64,000 nt of DNA, from assembly GCA_028023455.1 (NCBI GenBank), contig JAQFVV010006830.1, positions 62,001 through 126,000 of the forward strand, given 5' to 3'. Positions 14,656 to 27,003 of the stretch are shown piece by piece. The notes under the pieces were generated by a model, which was not told the origin of the DNA, did no database searches, and saw nothing but the letters and a program-made list of their open reading frames with translations. Each line of letters opens with the position of its first letter. The first letter of the stretch is position 1. A program made the translations under genes and the position numbers. Source of the stretch: Epiperipatus broadwayi. Its lineage: Eukaryota > Onychophora > Udeonychophora > Euonychophora > Peripatidae.

Positions 14656-14820
14656 AACATACCAAAACAAACCCCAACATAAAGCAGATGTTTTTAGAGC
14701 ATGCAATCAACTTGGGCAACAATTTCAATTCATTATCAAAGTTGTTTGCATTGAGTGCAATGATTGAAACAGAAAATGAAAAGAGACATGGTTTATCACA
14801 AATAACACACCCACAGTAAA
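14211..14820 (+). pseudogene. Penelope-like element fragment split by (TA)n (PLE-2)
   Basis: Decayed PLE C-terminal region. The first frame (14211-14417) is the linker that follows reverse transcriptase in PLEs. After a stop, FRTPHLNQLLNN lines up with FRSPPNTNRLINN of PLE-1. At about 14501-14590 the frame reads CNAIYYGEAQANSTT then LAHHKY, the start of a GIY-YIG nuclease, with the YYG motif intact. A (TA)n array of about 70 bp interrupts the domain exactly there. The frame resumes after it with FLEHAINLGNNFN, the equivalent of FVKHEKNTGHAF in PLE-1, and SAMIETENEKR. At least two stops are present and reverse transcriptase is missing, so this copy is inactive and older than PLE-1. Confidence 0.72.
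14583..14653. repeat. (TA)n microsatellite inside PLE-2
   Basis: Pure alternating A/T for about 70 bases. It begins within the tyrosine/isoleucine codons of the PLE nuclease frame (HHKYIY), so it appears to have grown from the element's own sequence. Confidence 0.95.
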
Positions 14821-16350
14821 TAAAATAAAATCATGTATTGCATTATTATGCAAGTAGTATATGTAAATTCATAAACTTGCATCCAAATTAACCTATAAGT
14901 TCTTTCTTCTATATAACTATTTTTAATGCTATGAATATGACAGTCCTGGTTCAAAGCAATTCTAAGCCATAAATCTGTAAAGGAATTACAATTTTATAAT
15001 CTTCCTGCATAGTGGATCTTCTCTATCTATTAGATTACAAACAAATAAAAAAAAAGAAATCAAAAAATTGATTGAGTTATATTTATTACATATAAAAAGC
15101 AAATGGCAAATTTAATTAAAGCATGAGTAAATATCAATTTTTAAAAATATTGGACTTATAATATTAAGAATTTATCTTTCACCAAACTTTTATTTCATTT
15201 TCTTTCACCAATTCTTTATTCCTTCATTTTCATTATTTAAATAAATAAAAAAAATAATAACAATAACATCAACAACAATAACAATTACAATAACAACAAC
15301 AATAATAATAACAATAACAACAACAATACTATATGTGTCAGTAATAATAAAAGTCAGTGATGATAAAGGGATACAAAGTGTAAAAATACACATGATAAAA
15401 ATCAAATTGCAATCTATAACAATTTTTTTTATAATTCATTTATTCTTTCTATTTTGAATTTATTTTTAATTTTGAACATTCATTCACCTATTTATTTTTC
15501 CATATTCACCATTATTTAAAATAGATATTTATTTATTAATTATATTTCATACTTTTATATTAAACATATTAGTAATTTGTTTACTTATCATATTTATTGT
15601 TCTTCTTAATTTTAATATGTTTTCTAAATTTCTTTGAAAATGTTGAAATAACTATATAAAAATTTATGCTCTTAATATACAAATACTACTCTATTACTAT
15701 TTTTTAATTAAAAATAATAATTAATTTTAACTTATTAGTATATAATATTATAATTAATTTAAAAATTCATCAAATAATCTTTTGTTATAGATAATAAAAC
15801 TTTCATAATCATCTTAGTCGCATAAAAGTATGCATATGTTGTAATTATCTTCAAGCTATGATCACTTACCATAGTAAATTATATTGTAATCTAAATTTAT
15901 GACAAGGATGTTTTTGTATATTCTAGAACTGTCTAGTGTAAGCTTTAATAATCAATAGCTATCATATAGTCATGTAATTTGTCCCATAATAATCAAGCAG
16001 AAGCAAAAGCTTCTGAAAAAAATATTTTTTTTTTATTGCAAGTCACATTTATTAAGCAATATTAATGGTTTTTTTTTTAAATCTATTTAATCAAGTTTTT
16101 AACAAATACTTTTTTCAAATAATGAAACAATAACAATTAAAATCCATTACTGATTTAACAGCATATTAAACTGCCCACGATACAATAAATTCTGTAAGTC
16201 TGAACACAACAAAGTTTGGGTGCTACTGGTGGCTTTTATATAAAATAAAATCTTTTCCCAAACTGGTATTTAGCAACAGTTTACCAATAGATGTGCCTAT
16301 CTGCCTATATTGTTCCTATAAAAAATTATCATGCATTTAATATAAAAAAA
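14821..16350. other. AT-rich non-coding DNA with impure AAT/AAC tract
   Basis: No supported gene. At about 15249-15330 there is an impure trinucleotide tract of AAT, AAC and CAA units. The frame of 66 codons read across it on the minus strand (15205-15405) is only a translation of that tract (runs of V and I) and is not a gene. Confidence 0.65.
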
Positions 16351-16575
16351 TTATAATAGAATGTATACAGTAATATTTATTTTGGTAATGCAGTATATTT
16401 TTAATGCATTGGCATCACATTCATGGTTATCAATATTAGAACAATTCACTTTTAAACATGATCTAGAAAATTTTGTTTGAATGCCTTTGATCTCTGATTC
16501 ATCACATGTGCATTTTGTGCAACAACCAAGCTTATTTGTTCCTCTACTTTCCATCGTTTTTTCACCTAATACCAT
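16351..16575 (-). CDS. Hypothetical cysteine-rich small ORF, possibly an exon
   Basis: An open frame of 74 codons that differs in composition from the chance frames around it. It has eight cysteines, seven of them inside 43 residues, with the pattern GCCTKCTC near the N-terminal third, then single cysteines in RSCLKVNC, HEC and YC. Such spacing would suit a small disulfide-bonded extracellular domain, but I do not recognise a specific family. There is no signal peptide; the first residues (MVLGEKTMESRG) are polar. If real, it would more likely be an internal or last exon than a whole gene. An AG that could act as a splice acceptor lies just upstream in GGTATTAG, but without a pyrimidine tract. 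No neighbouring exon was found. It may well be a chance frame. Confidence 0.2.
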   Translation of the reverse strand: MVLGEKTMESRGTNKLGCCTKCTCDESEIKGIQTKFSRSCLKVNCSNIDNHECDANALKIYCITKINITVYILL

Positions 16576-18674
16576 GAGTTTTTTAAATGTTTTAATGGTG
16601 AATCTTATAACATTGAAAACTATAAATTACAAAAATAAATAGTAAAGTAAACTCTTTATACATGCTTTATATTACATCTAATAGTTGTAGAGGTGAAGAC
16701 TATTTATATATATTAAAACAAAATAAAATGTCTGCTAAGGTTAATAATACAATAACAAAACTTAAATATATTCCAAATAATAGTAAACAACTTATAAAAT
16801 AATATAAATAAAAACTCATAGAAAAATATTTTCAATTATATTCATAATCATTATCAACTCAAATTTCAAAATGGAATCATCTATTACCAAACGTAAACAC
16901 ACGTCAATTTAAATATCCCACAATTCATTACTCCTAACATTTACTGATTGTCTATTTAAGTTTCATTATTTATATGTACATATGTGAAATGGTGGTAATA
17001 ATAAGCCAATCTTTTCTAAGGAATAACATTTGTTTAACACTAATTATTATATTATCAATTATTTTGAAAATTTAAATAGTCTTTAGGAAATATTTTCTGT
17101 GAATATGTAAATTTAAAAACTACCTTGATGTGGTAGCAATAAAGTAAACAGTCACGTAATTCAATTCATAAAAATCTAAAAATAATATTTAGAAATAAAA
17201 AATGGATATGATATTTATAATGTGAAAATTTTGTGGACTCTTTGTTAATAAAATATAGTTTTTGTAAGGAATATTAATCTTAAAATGTATTTTTTTAAAC
17301 TGCCATTGTGTTGATCACTATGAATTGATACATAATTCCAATTAAAAATTAGTCTACATATTATTTGTATGACAGATTCAAGGACTCAAAATTCTGAGTT
17401 GAAGTTCATTCTATATTATCTAGTTCTTGAATGCCATGTAATTTCACAAGAAACAAAGCCTATTAATTTATATAGTAAAAGGCACATTGTAATACTAGTT
17501 ACAATTACAAGTATTCATATATAAAATATAACATTTCAATAATGCCTCATCTTGCAATCTGTTCCATAATATTTGACAATAAAAATTCTATTTACTAAAA
17601 TATAATAAGAAATGGTTTAATTCATAACTTTACTTGCTCAAATTTTTACCAAAAACATCATGACCAAAATTTGACAATCAACAATCTACCTCAGTTGTCC
17701 CCTTTTATAGTTTAAACCTTTATTTCTATTAACAGCTGCCCATAAGAGTTTAATTTTAGAAACAAATAGCTGAACTCTTTTTTCAGGTTGGTTATCTTGA
17801 TTATGTAATAAACATGTGACTCTTCAATTTTAGATCGCATTTCATTGGAGTTAGATAACTTACTATGTTACCTTCATCATTATGGTAGCAGATTTTATTA
17901 TACTTTGCATATGTAATTACTATAAATATGTTAAAATTTATATATAGTTTATTATTAATAAAATATTCATTTCTATTGGCACATGTCTAAATTATTGCAA
18001 ACTTTTTATATATAAATATATATATATATAGAAATAATATTTTTATATATAAATATATATATATATAGAAATAATATTTTTATTATCATAAATAATTTTA
18101 ATAATTTTAAGCAATAATCAATATATATTGTGCCCTTTTCTATGGGTCAATGATGGTTATAAACGGTCAATTACTAAAAAAATTTTAAAATTAATATTAT
18201 ATAGTATTTAATATTATAGATTATATTAAACAGTAAAAGATTAATATGATATATTTAATAATAAATGTTGTGATGGTGAGAATTGTATCTAATTCTATAT
18301 TTTTCTAAATTGTTTTTCAAAATTTTGTATAATTATTTTATATAATATAAGTAACAGATTTATTCAGACAGATAAAATCAGACTAAACACCAGAAATGAC
18401 CATGTGACTGTCTGAAATATTCTATGTCTAAGTACTGGTTTAAATTAATACTAATAATTAAAATATTAAAATAGTATATTATAGAATTGGATGGAATTGT
18501 CACACATCATAATAAAAATAAGTAGTATACATCTTTATTAATTATTGTTTCAAAATTATTTTAAAGGTAATTAAATTATAATAGATAATAATTGATTTAA
18601 AAATAATAATGAGTTAATATTTAAGTCTATTACGTCATAATTTTAAAACTTTAGAAATTGTTTATCAATCCAAG
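16576..18674. other. AT-rich non-coding DNA with a 37-bp tandem duplication
   Basis: No supported gene. At about 18004-18077 a block of 37 bp containing TATATATAGAAATAATAT is directly repeated once. Otherwise the sequence is AT-rich with no recognisable mobile element. Confidence 0.6.
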
Positions 18675-18790
18675 TAGGAATTGACCAATAAAAAAATAGA
18701 TCTTGGCAGACAACAAAAAATCGCGCCAACTAATTATATAAACGGGGAGAACAAAAATGTGTTGACTCCAGAGCAGAGGTAAAATTTTAA
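18675..18790 (+). promoter_or_regulatory. Promoter-like stretch (CCAAT, TCGCGCC, TATA)
   Basis: Within about 60 bases on the plus strand lie GACCAAT (a CCAAT-box sequence), ATCGCGCCAA (an E2F-like TCGCGCC) and ATTATATAAACGGGG (a TATA-box-like sequence with a GC-rich 3' flank). The order and spacing are those expected of an animal RNA polymerase II promoter. About 45 bases downstream, GCAGAG|GTAAAA would serve as a splice donor, and TTTACAG near 18950-18956 could be an acceptor ahead of the ATG at 19006. All of these are short motifs that also occur by chance, so the call is tentative. Confidence 0.3.
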
Positions 18791-19005
18791 GCTCTCTAAA
18801 ATTTCTTTCTTTCTTCAATTTATTAGTCAATTTTATTATAATTTTAATAATATCTTTGAAAGAAACCAACTGACAATTTAAAAATCATCCGAAGAGAATC
18901 TTAGAATAAAATTTTAAAAAAAGTTTCTCATAGTAATGTTTCACTAACTTTACAGTAACCTGACAGTGGATTGTATCGAAATATAATCAGAGTTTTCAAT
19001 AGAAA

Positions 19006-19230
19006 ATGGATAGATTCTTAAAACCAAGTTGTAAATTTTATAATGTTCCAAATATGTTAATGTTATTCGTTGATATAGTTTATATAGCGTATCACTATGA
19101 AAGCTGTTTTCGTGCGTATAAAATCAATGAAAGGACATTGTGCGCAGAGTTAATGAAGATAATGGAAAATAAAAATAAGTATTATTCGTATAAAAATAAA
19201 TGGACAAAAGGAATTTTAATATTGAAATAG
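19006..19230 (+). CDS. Hypothetical short ORF downstream of promoter-like stretch
   Basis: 74 codons starting in a good context (AAAATGG). The N-terminus MDRFLKPS resembles the beginning of some gypsy-type gag-like proteins that I have seen in invertebrates, but the likeness ends after those residues and no pol domains follow, so I do not assign it. The rest is rich in K, Y, N and C without recognisable motifs. It is listed because it lies in the right place relative to the promoter-like motifs and possible acceptor at 18.7-18.95 kb. A chance frame remains the more likely explanation. Confidence 0.15.
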   Translation: MDRFLKPSCKFYNVPNMLMLFVDIVYIAYHYESCFRAYKINERTLCAELMKIMENKNKYYSYKNKWTKGILILK

Positions 19231-21969
19231 TTTGCATTGTTTTCTTTAAGATGACTGGAGAAAATACTCTAGAAAATAGTTAAAGATCGGAAGTAGTGTC
19301 TATAAAATAATAATGAATGAAAGTGAAGTTTATATTTTACAGAAGAGAAATATAAAATATTGGATCCATGGAAAATGCAATTGGTACCATAATTATTAAA
19401 TAATTGTAGTTTAACTAGAAATAAAGATGCATCAACGCGCCGAGGTAATATTCACCAGAACATTAAAAAGCTTTGTGGGATAACTAAATAAAATGTTTTC
19501 TAATAATTTTGGATTAAACACTAAAACTAAAGATCGTCTAAACAGTTTATTAAATGAACTAATTTATTTAAAACTTTAATAAGCAGAAAGGAGAACATTC
19601 GGATAAAAGAAGAAATAATAAATATTATGGGACTAACCAAGATTTACCATCAGAAAAATATGTGATTATGGTTTGAATTATTTTCTTTACTAATCTAAGT
19701 TAAACATTAAATTTTAGATGGCAATAGGGAAAACAAAATACATTAATTCGTAATATAACATTATATGAAATAATATGTTTTGATTTTGGATTTTAAAATA
19801 AATTTGTATGTATGTGGAAATTTGTATATTTGCGATGCTCGAAGAGAAAGAAGCCTACTACGGACTCTGATAGGAAGATAAAGATTGTTTTTTGGTAATA
19901 TTTATAATTATTAATGATATAATGTATGTTTTATTTATTTAAATCAGCGGAGAATCGAATGAATGTAGTGCAAAAGTTTATTGTTATTATTGTTGTAAAA
20001 CGCATTTTTGAAAACAACACTCTAAAACACTTTGAGATGTGATTAGATTTTAAAAATATGCATACAATCATCATTTTATGTGTTATTAATATAGTTCAAT
20101 ATAACCGATGGTTATGTGATATTTTCTGTTAATTTTCTGATTGGGATATTTAAATGTTATTTTAACAAAATGTAGATGTTGAACCTACAGTGTAATAAAG
20201 CAAGACAAATTGTTCTTATGGAATAGGGAAATGTTTTGATATTAGCGAATTTTGTTTATTGTTTTAAAAAGTAGTTAGTATTTTATCGATGTTGGATACA
20301 ATAAAAATCTTGAGCGATAGTTTGGGTAGTGACTTGGTAGTACGTGGTGATTTGGAAACCAAGAGGATGTATTAAAAACTAGGATGCTACAGGGAATGAA
20401 ATAATAAGTAGTTTTAGATGTTAATCAGTGTAGTTAACAAAGCCCTACGACTGGTACACATGTTGTCTTGGACAGTGGTATTATATATATTTCTTGTGAG
20501 TCGTATTAGATGTTTGGTAAAGCTGAGTAAATAGCTGCCACATCATGCTTATCACCAAGGTTATTAGACAATGAATGTCGGACCTATTCACACTGTTCCA
20601 TACATTTTTTGAAGTATATTGCGGATAAGTTATCTATCTATCTTCCCAATATCCTATACATCTTTCACTATCTTTATCTGTATTTCTTGCAACTACATCG
20701 TTATATGATAAGTATATTAAAAGGGAAACAATAGATATTTTAGAATGTATGTAATGCTATTATGTGGAATAAAAATAGTTAAGTGTTAATAAAGAGTAGA
20801 TTATGATTATTGAAAGAAAGATGCAGATATCCTAAGAAGGGAAGGAGTTTGAGAATTATTTTAATTCTTTTTTTTAAGAAATGAACTATAATTTTATAAA
20901 AGTATATCCAAATAGAAATATACAAAAATATTAAATATAATTTCAAGTTTTCTTATTGTTAATTATATTTTAAAAAATATAAGTATTGCATATTTAAAAA
21001 ATACAATAACATTCGATAATTATAGTATATGTGAAACTGTAACAGGTGATAATTAAACCCATGTTATAGTATTATACATGAGTATGGCTTATGGAATAAA
21101 CGTATTATAGTTTACGAGCATTGGAGAACAAACGTTAAAAGTAATAATAATATTTGAATAATATGCAGAGTGACTTATATAAAGTTACAAGAAAATGTAA
21201 TTTTCTTTTAAAAACCATATTGATTGTAAAATTATGATGTTATAAATGATGTTTATCCACATAGATAATTTATAATACAGTAACTTTAATATTAAAAGGT
21301 AAAGAATGGTGTTACCCAAAAAATAGTTAAAATAAGTGATATGATAAACCTAATGAGAAATAAATAAATAACTATTAAAAGGCATAATAAGTTTAATTAA
21401 CGATAAAAGAAATTCAACTATTATAGTGTAAAGAAAAATGAGGATATCCTTTGTAAATAGATGTAAATAGATTTGTTTGTTTTATTTATTTATTTTATTG
21501 GTGTTAATAAAATTTTAAGATTTGTTTATTAAAACTTGTGTCTGAGTTTTGTTTTCTCTACATCATTGCATGAATTCACAGAGTATGTTCTCAACAATTA
21601 AACTAAGTATATGATTGTTGCACAAAAGATACATAGAGAAGTATGTTTAATCTTAAATATTTATTGATGTTCTTGTAATTAAATAATTATAAATTGCATT
21701 GCATTACTGGTCATCAATTCATTATCATAAGATTTTGCTAAATTATATGCGATTAGTTGCCACTTGCTTTATGTATCAGATTATCTAAACACTGCCACTT
21801 ATTAATTTATTTTATTACTTAAAGATAAAAAAGGGGATATTAGATTATTAACTAATTTATTACGGTTATAAATTTGCGATAAAAGAAAAGCTGTACTAGT
21901 TGGATTAAGCAATAAAGATTGTGATTATTATTGTTTTATTATTAATCTAATTTCAGAGTAGTAGATTAT
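19231..21969. other. Mostly unique AT-rich DNA
   Basis: No supported gene. This part has fewer simple repeats than the flanking DNA and somewhat more CpG (for example around 19434-19444 and 20290-20350), so it may be older unique sequence rather than repeat debris. No exon could be identified. Confidence 0.5.
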
Positions 21970-22215
21970 GACATAAAATCCCTTATCATATTTTGCTACC
22001 ATATGTTATTAACATACGAATAAATTTAAGAACCTGAGATTATTTCATTTGAGCTAGATGATTACTATTATTGTTATTAGAGATAAAAGATTAATACTTT
22101 AATTGTTAAATGAGTCGTAGTGATTAGAAGTTGCGGAAGTCATAAGAATACCATGTAGTTATTATATGTAATAGTAGTATAAGGGGGGATAGTGTTCTTA
22201 TGCCATTGAGGTGGT
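21970..22215 (+). repeat. Diverged dispersed repeat, copy B
   Basis: Ordered partial match to 10790-11080 in the same orientation: ACATAAAATCCC, then AACCTGAGATTATTTCATTTG, then TGTTCTTATGCCATTGA. A GGGGGGAT run precedes the last block here, and a similar AAGGGGGGGATCGTT occurs at about 30553, which may be a third fragment. The family is unknown. Confidence 0.45.
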
Positions 22216-22424
22216 ATCCTGTGGGATATTGTCTCAATGTAATCTATCTTATCACCCGTATTTCCACTTCTAGTCTCATGAATTCCTGAATATTTATTTG
22301 ATTTAGTTTAAAACCGAACCTAAGTTAATTTTAAGAAACTTGAGCTAGTAAAGCATTTAATTGAATATTTCATTAATTATTAGAGCTAGAACCTGGTCAG
22401 GTAATTTTCACTATATTGTATTTA

Positions 22425-22605
22425 TTTGGGGAAAGTGGAGATGTGGGAACGGGGCGGTTAGATTGGCCTGATTCATTTACAAGGGTTAGATTGTGGCCCT
22501 CAACATGATTGGCCTGAGGTGTAGTGGAGCGGCACATGAGGACAAGGGTTAGATTGTGGCGGCCCAACTTTAGGGGCCCGATACGTTTTAAGAAGGGTAG
22601 AATAT
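22425..22605. repeat. Small GC-rich island with internal direct repeat
   Basis: About 180 bases of clearly higher GC than the surrounding DNA. The block ACAAGGGTTAGATTGTGG occurs twice (about 22480 and 22541), and GATTGGCCTGA occurs twice (about 22463 and 22509). It ends in a short (TA)n near 22603. A minus-strand frame of 96 codons runs through it, but nothing in it is recognisable. This may be the end of a mobile element or a minisatellite seed; I cannot assign it. Confidence 0.5.
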
Positions 22606-25600
22606 ATATATATATGCATGTGAAACAAGGAGTTATACTGTACATGTATAAAGACAGATACAAGTACTTATTTATATATAAACACATGCATATATAAGAA
22701 ACATTATGGGTGTATAGATAGATGTTTCATATTTGCACATGTGTAAAAATATTTTAAAATATACCAGCAATAAATAAGAGATAATTTTTACTTATCTAAA
22801 AAAAAAAAAAAAAACTTTATTTACTATGATTTTTAATTTAAAACTTCAAATGTTAATAAAGATTAAAACTACATTTGCATATGTTATATTTTAATTATAA
22901 AAGCAAATAGTACTTTGCATATCTGCACTTTAATTATTAAAGCAAATATTATTTAGTTGTAATTAATTTCTAAATATATAATAAAATGAAATAATTATTT
23001 GTTGATACATCAGGCTAACTATAAAAATACGTAATACACATAGTATTAGTTGCTTTCTTTACTAGACATATATATGATCAATTTGTGGAATATAGATGTT
23101 GTATAGCATAAAAAAAACTATTGAATTTTATTTTGTTGAAAACTTATTACATTTAACTGGAAAGTTTAAATCTTTGTAAAATTTTGAACTAAAATATTTA
23201 GGCTTCTTATTAGTTCACCAAACATAAGATAAACTTTTAATAAAAAGAATTATCTATTCATAATATTGTAGAATACAAGAATACACTTAATGAGCATTAA
23301 TATCTCTAAAGCTACTGCAGTAGTAATTATATTTCTAAATAACATATATAATAAAATATTTTCAATGCTAATAGAAATATATCTTAAATTAGCTTACATT
23401 TTTCTTATGTAAAATGAGGTGTTTTCTTTTTTGTTTAGATCCTAGAACTATAATTATGGTGATCTTCACCAGAAGTGCATTCACTTTAAGTTATAAAAAG
23501 GAAAATACATACAAACAAATATATGCAAATTTGAATAACAAATATAAACAAAAAGGAAATTAATACTAATATTCTGTACTAATTTTCTGTATATGTAATA
23601 AATATATTTGTATTATATTTTATTGTGACCAATCATAAATACTGATTAGTAAAGTATTCCAAAATAAGTATGCTAACCATTGATATTTCTGAATGTGTAC
23701 AATTGCACATATACTGATTAAGTAAGTTTATTCAATTAATTAAAACAATATAAAGTTTGTAAATGAATTTAAAATATCTTAACTCTATATGTGAGTGTTT
23801 TATATATTTGTGGATGAGCATAAATGCATTAGTTGTATGTGAATTACTTTGATATTCAGTGCATTTATGAGGTGTTCTAAACTTCTGCTGATCTGACAAA
23901 ATTGATTTTACTTAATATATGTATAATGAAAAAAGTTTGGTCTTATATTTTATCTGGATAATTGCATATGTTATTATGAATTAACATTTGCATTAGAATG
24001 TGATCCAATTGTCATTTTTGATCTATTTTATATATAATCATTAAAAATTGAAAAGAGTGCATGAATTTCTGAAATTTGATTCCAGTAAAATCATCTGAAT
24101 AATCACAGACTTTATCTAAGAGAAATACCCTGACTAGTGATAAGATATTGTCTCTGATTGAAATTGAACAAAAAAAGGCTTAGGACTTTTCATAATATTT
24201 TTGTTAACATGTCCCACATTTTTTGTTAGCATTATCAATACAGTTAAATAGTTTTTTTCATATTACTTAATAAATTACCTTTTTTATATTTAAAGATAAA
24301 ACTAGAATAGTAAAGTAAAATATTCTTAAATAAAGCAGGAAATATGCCATTTTGAATTCTTACTGTTATATAAGATATGTAAGATAATATTGGTAATCTA
24401 ATGAGTGAACTTGTAGGTGTTAAACAATAGGAGATATATTTTTTTTCTTGTTTTATTTACATTTAACTAATAATCTGAAAAATATCTTAAGCTTCTTTTC
24501 AAATTTGACATAATTAAAAAGTTTCATGTTTTAATGGAATTTGAATTTTGGATCATTCATAAATTCAAGAAGTGAATTTTATAATTACTACAGCACAAGA
24601 TCTTGGATTATTTTTTTCTTTTAAATGAAAACTTTTTTTTATATAAATTTGTAATATTTTTTTTTGTTTTGAAGTGTCTGATATTTGTTTACTTTCACAA
24701 TTTCTACCATTCTTGCAATTTTGGATTATATGATAAAAAATCTAAAAACTCATAGAAAAAAACTATTCATTGTGAGACTAACTAGCCATTTTTTACTATA
24801 CTAAATCCTTTATTTCTTTCATTTTATTTTATTTAAATAAAATTTTCTAACTTTTCAGATAAATTTATTTTCTAGATTAGTGGCTTCATTATTTTTTTTT
24901 ATATATATCATACAATTCATATAATTGTTTTTATTATTTTTTAACATCATAACCAATCATTCCATCATTTTGATTCCTCAGACCACATGTTAAAACATAA
25001 CTATAACTTATTCTGTATATGCACCATATATTTGGAACTCACACTCAATATATTTGTCATCATTGCATTTAACAATATGAAATAAATAAATTGTTTGCTC
25101 TGCAGTTTACAAATGTGGCAATAAATAATTGATTGATGATGACAATTTGAGATGACTAAGTGGTAAGACCAGAATGGTGATTATGTTATTATAATAACAA
25201 ATAAATGATCAGTATCAATCTATAAAAAGAGCCTCTCTATTGATTGTGCAATATATGCACTTACATGAAGTGCAAAATTGGTCTAAGCTATAGAAAAATG
25301 TTATTTATTTCCTCTTCTGTTGAAATGTGAGTTCAGGATGTTGTTAGTTATATTTTTACATAGTAAACCTTAATTTCTTAAAAATCATAATCATTTAGAA
25401 TAGCATAAGATTATGCTACGTTTAATATTGGACTGTCAGTGTTAATATCAGATGATGTGACAGTGACAGAATATCTTGCCTTGCCTTAATTTCCAATTCC
25501 ATTGTGGCCCATGAATTGAACTTGACCTGATATTAAAAGCTGGCTGATATAATCTTTGATATTTTTAATATGGAAATTGTCTTTTTCCCATATATTCCTT

Positions 25601-26849
25601 GTATACATTTATATAAAACATTTTAAAAATATAATTACTGGAAAAACTTATTAATGAATATATTTATGAAAATTCGCTTTGGTATATTTTTGATTCAAGA
25701 CTGAACTTATGAGACCCAAAGAACATAGTGGTGTACTTGGTTAAGGTTTTGGAAAACTTTAAATTTTTGTACTAAAACGTACACATCTTTATATAAACTG
25801 AACTTATTTAACCAAAATTTTAGACTGTTAAAATAATTTAAATAAAAATAATTTCACCCAAGAAATAATACAATTTAGAATATATATATAGTAAATAGAT
25901 AGGTAAGTGGCAAAATAATCAGACCTGTTTTTTTTAACACAAAACAAAACAATAATTGTATAAATGACAGATAGATGATTTATCATTAATAAAGAATAGA
26001 AAATTATACAGAACAAATTAAATAAAGATAAAACTAATGATAAGTCAATATGCACCTGTTTTTATTTCATTATCTCAAAAATATTTTTATCAAAATTTCT
26101 GCTTTTTAATTTTAAAGGACTAATTATAATCTTTTTATCTTTTCAGATAATTTTGTATGGAAAGAAATCAATGTTTAAATAATTACATTTATTGTGTAAA
26201 AAATAAACCAGATATAATAATTACTTTGCCGCCTTTTTTTGACATTTAAATGTCATTTAGTCTCAAATGATAGAGCCAATGCATAGTTATTATCATAATG
26301 AGAAATGCATCACATGATCATTACTTTAATGCTTGCTAATTTTAAAATAATCATGTAAGCAATAATTAGATTAAATCAAATTTGTTTCATTTTAATCAAT
26401 GATACTGTAAATTTCACATGCACACATGCATATATATTTTATTCTATGTTCATTGTGATAAAATAAGGGTGCAAATAAAAAACCTCCCTTAGGAAAAATA
26501 AAGCTGATTAATTTATTACCCAAAATGGCAATGTTAGTCTTAATAATATAAGTATTGTTGTTAAATGCCATTCAGAGCAAAAGAATTTTATTTGCAAGGT
26601 TGTTCATTTGTGCTGGCTGTATTAATTGATTTTATTTATCATATCATGTAATAATTATTATAAAATAGTGTTGATGTCCAACGGAATGTGTGTTTGATAG
26701 GGAAATGGTTTTGTGAGAAAGGGACTATGGTATTATGAGAAAGACTTGACATCATGATCAATAGATTCTTTGCCACCTATTATCTCTAAAATCATCTTTT
26801 AATGACATCTTAATATGGCATTTTTAACAGTCAATAGGGTATAATAAAC
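22606..26849. other. AT-rich non-coding DNA
   Basis: No supported gene over about 4.2 kb. A run of A's at about 22799-22814 and many T runs are present. The minus-strand frame at 25828-26055 is leucine, isoleucine and tyrosine rich without a signature. Confidence 0.6.
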
Positions 26850-27003
26850 CATATACTCCTTAATTTACACTGTACAATGCAGTTAACATAAGATTTACTG
26901 TACAATGCAGTTAACATAAGATTTATTTTATTTTATTTTATAAAATAAAATAAAATAAATCTTATGTTAACTGCATTGTACAGTGTAAATTAAGGAGTAT
27001 ATG
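26850..27003. repeat. Exact long hairpin with tandem duplication in one arm
   Basis: The right arm (26941-27003, 63 bases) is the exact reverse complement of the left arm (26850-26940), except that the left arm carries a 28-bp block (ACTGTACAATGCAGTTAACA plus eight bases) twice in tandem. The centre is TTTTA|TAAAA between 26940 and 26941, so there is no loop. Perfect arms imply a recent origin. I see no coding sequence and no target-site duplication. Confidence 0.95.
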
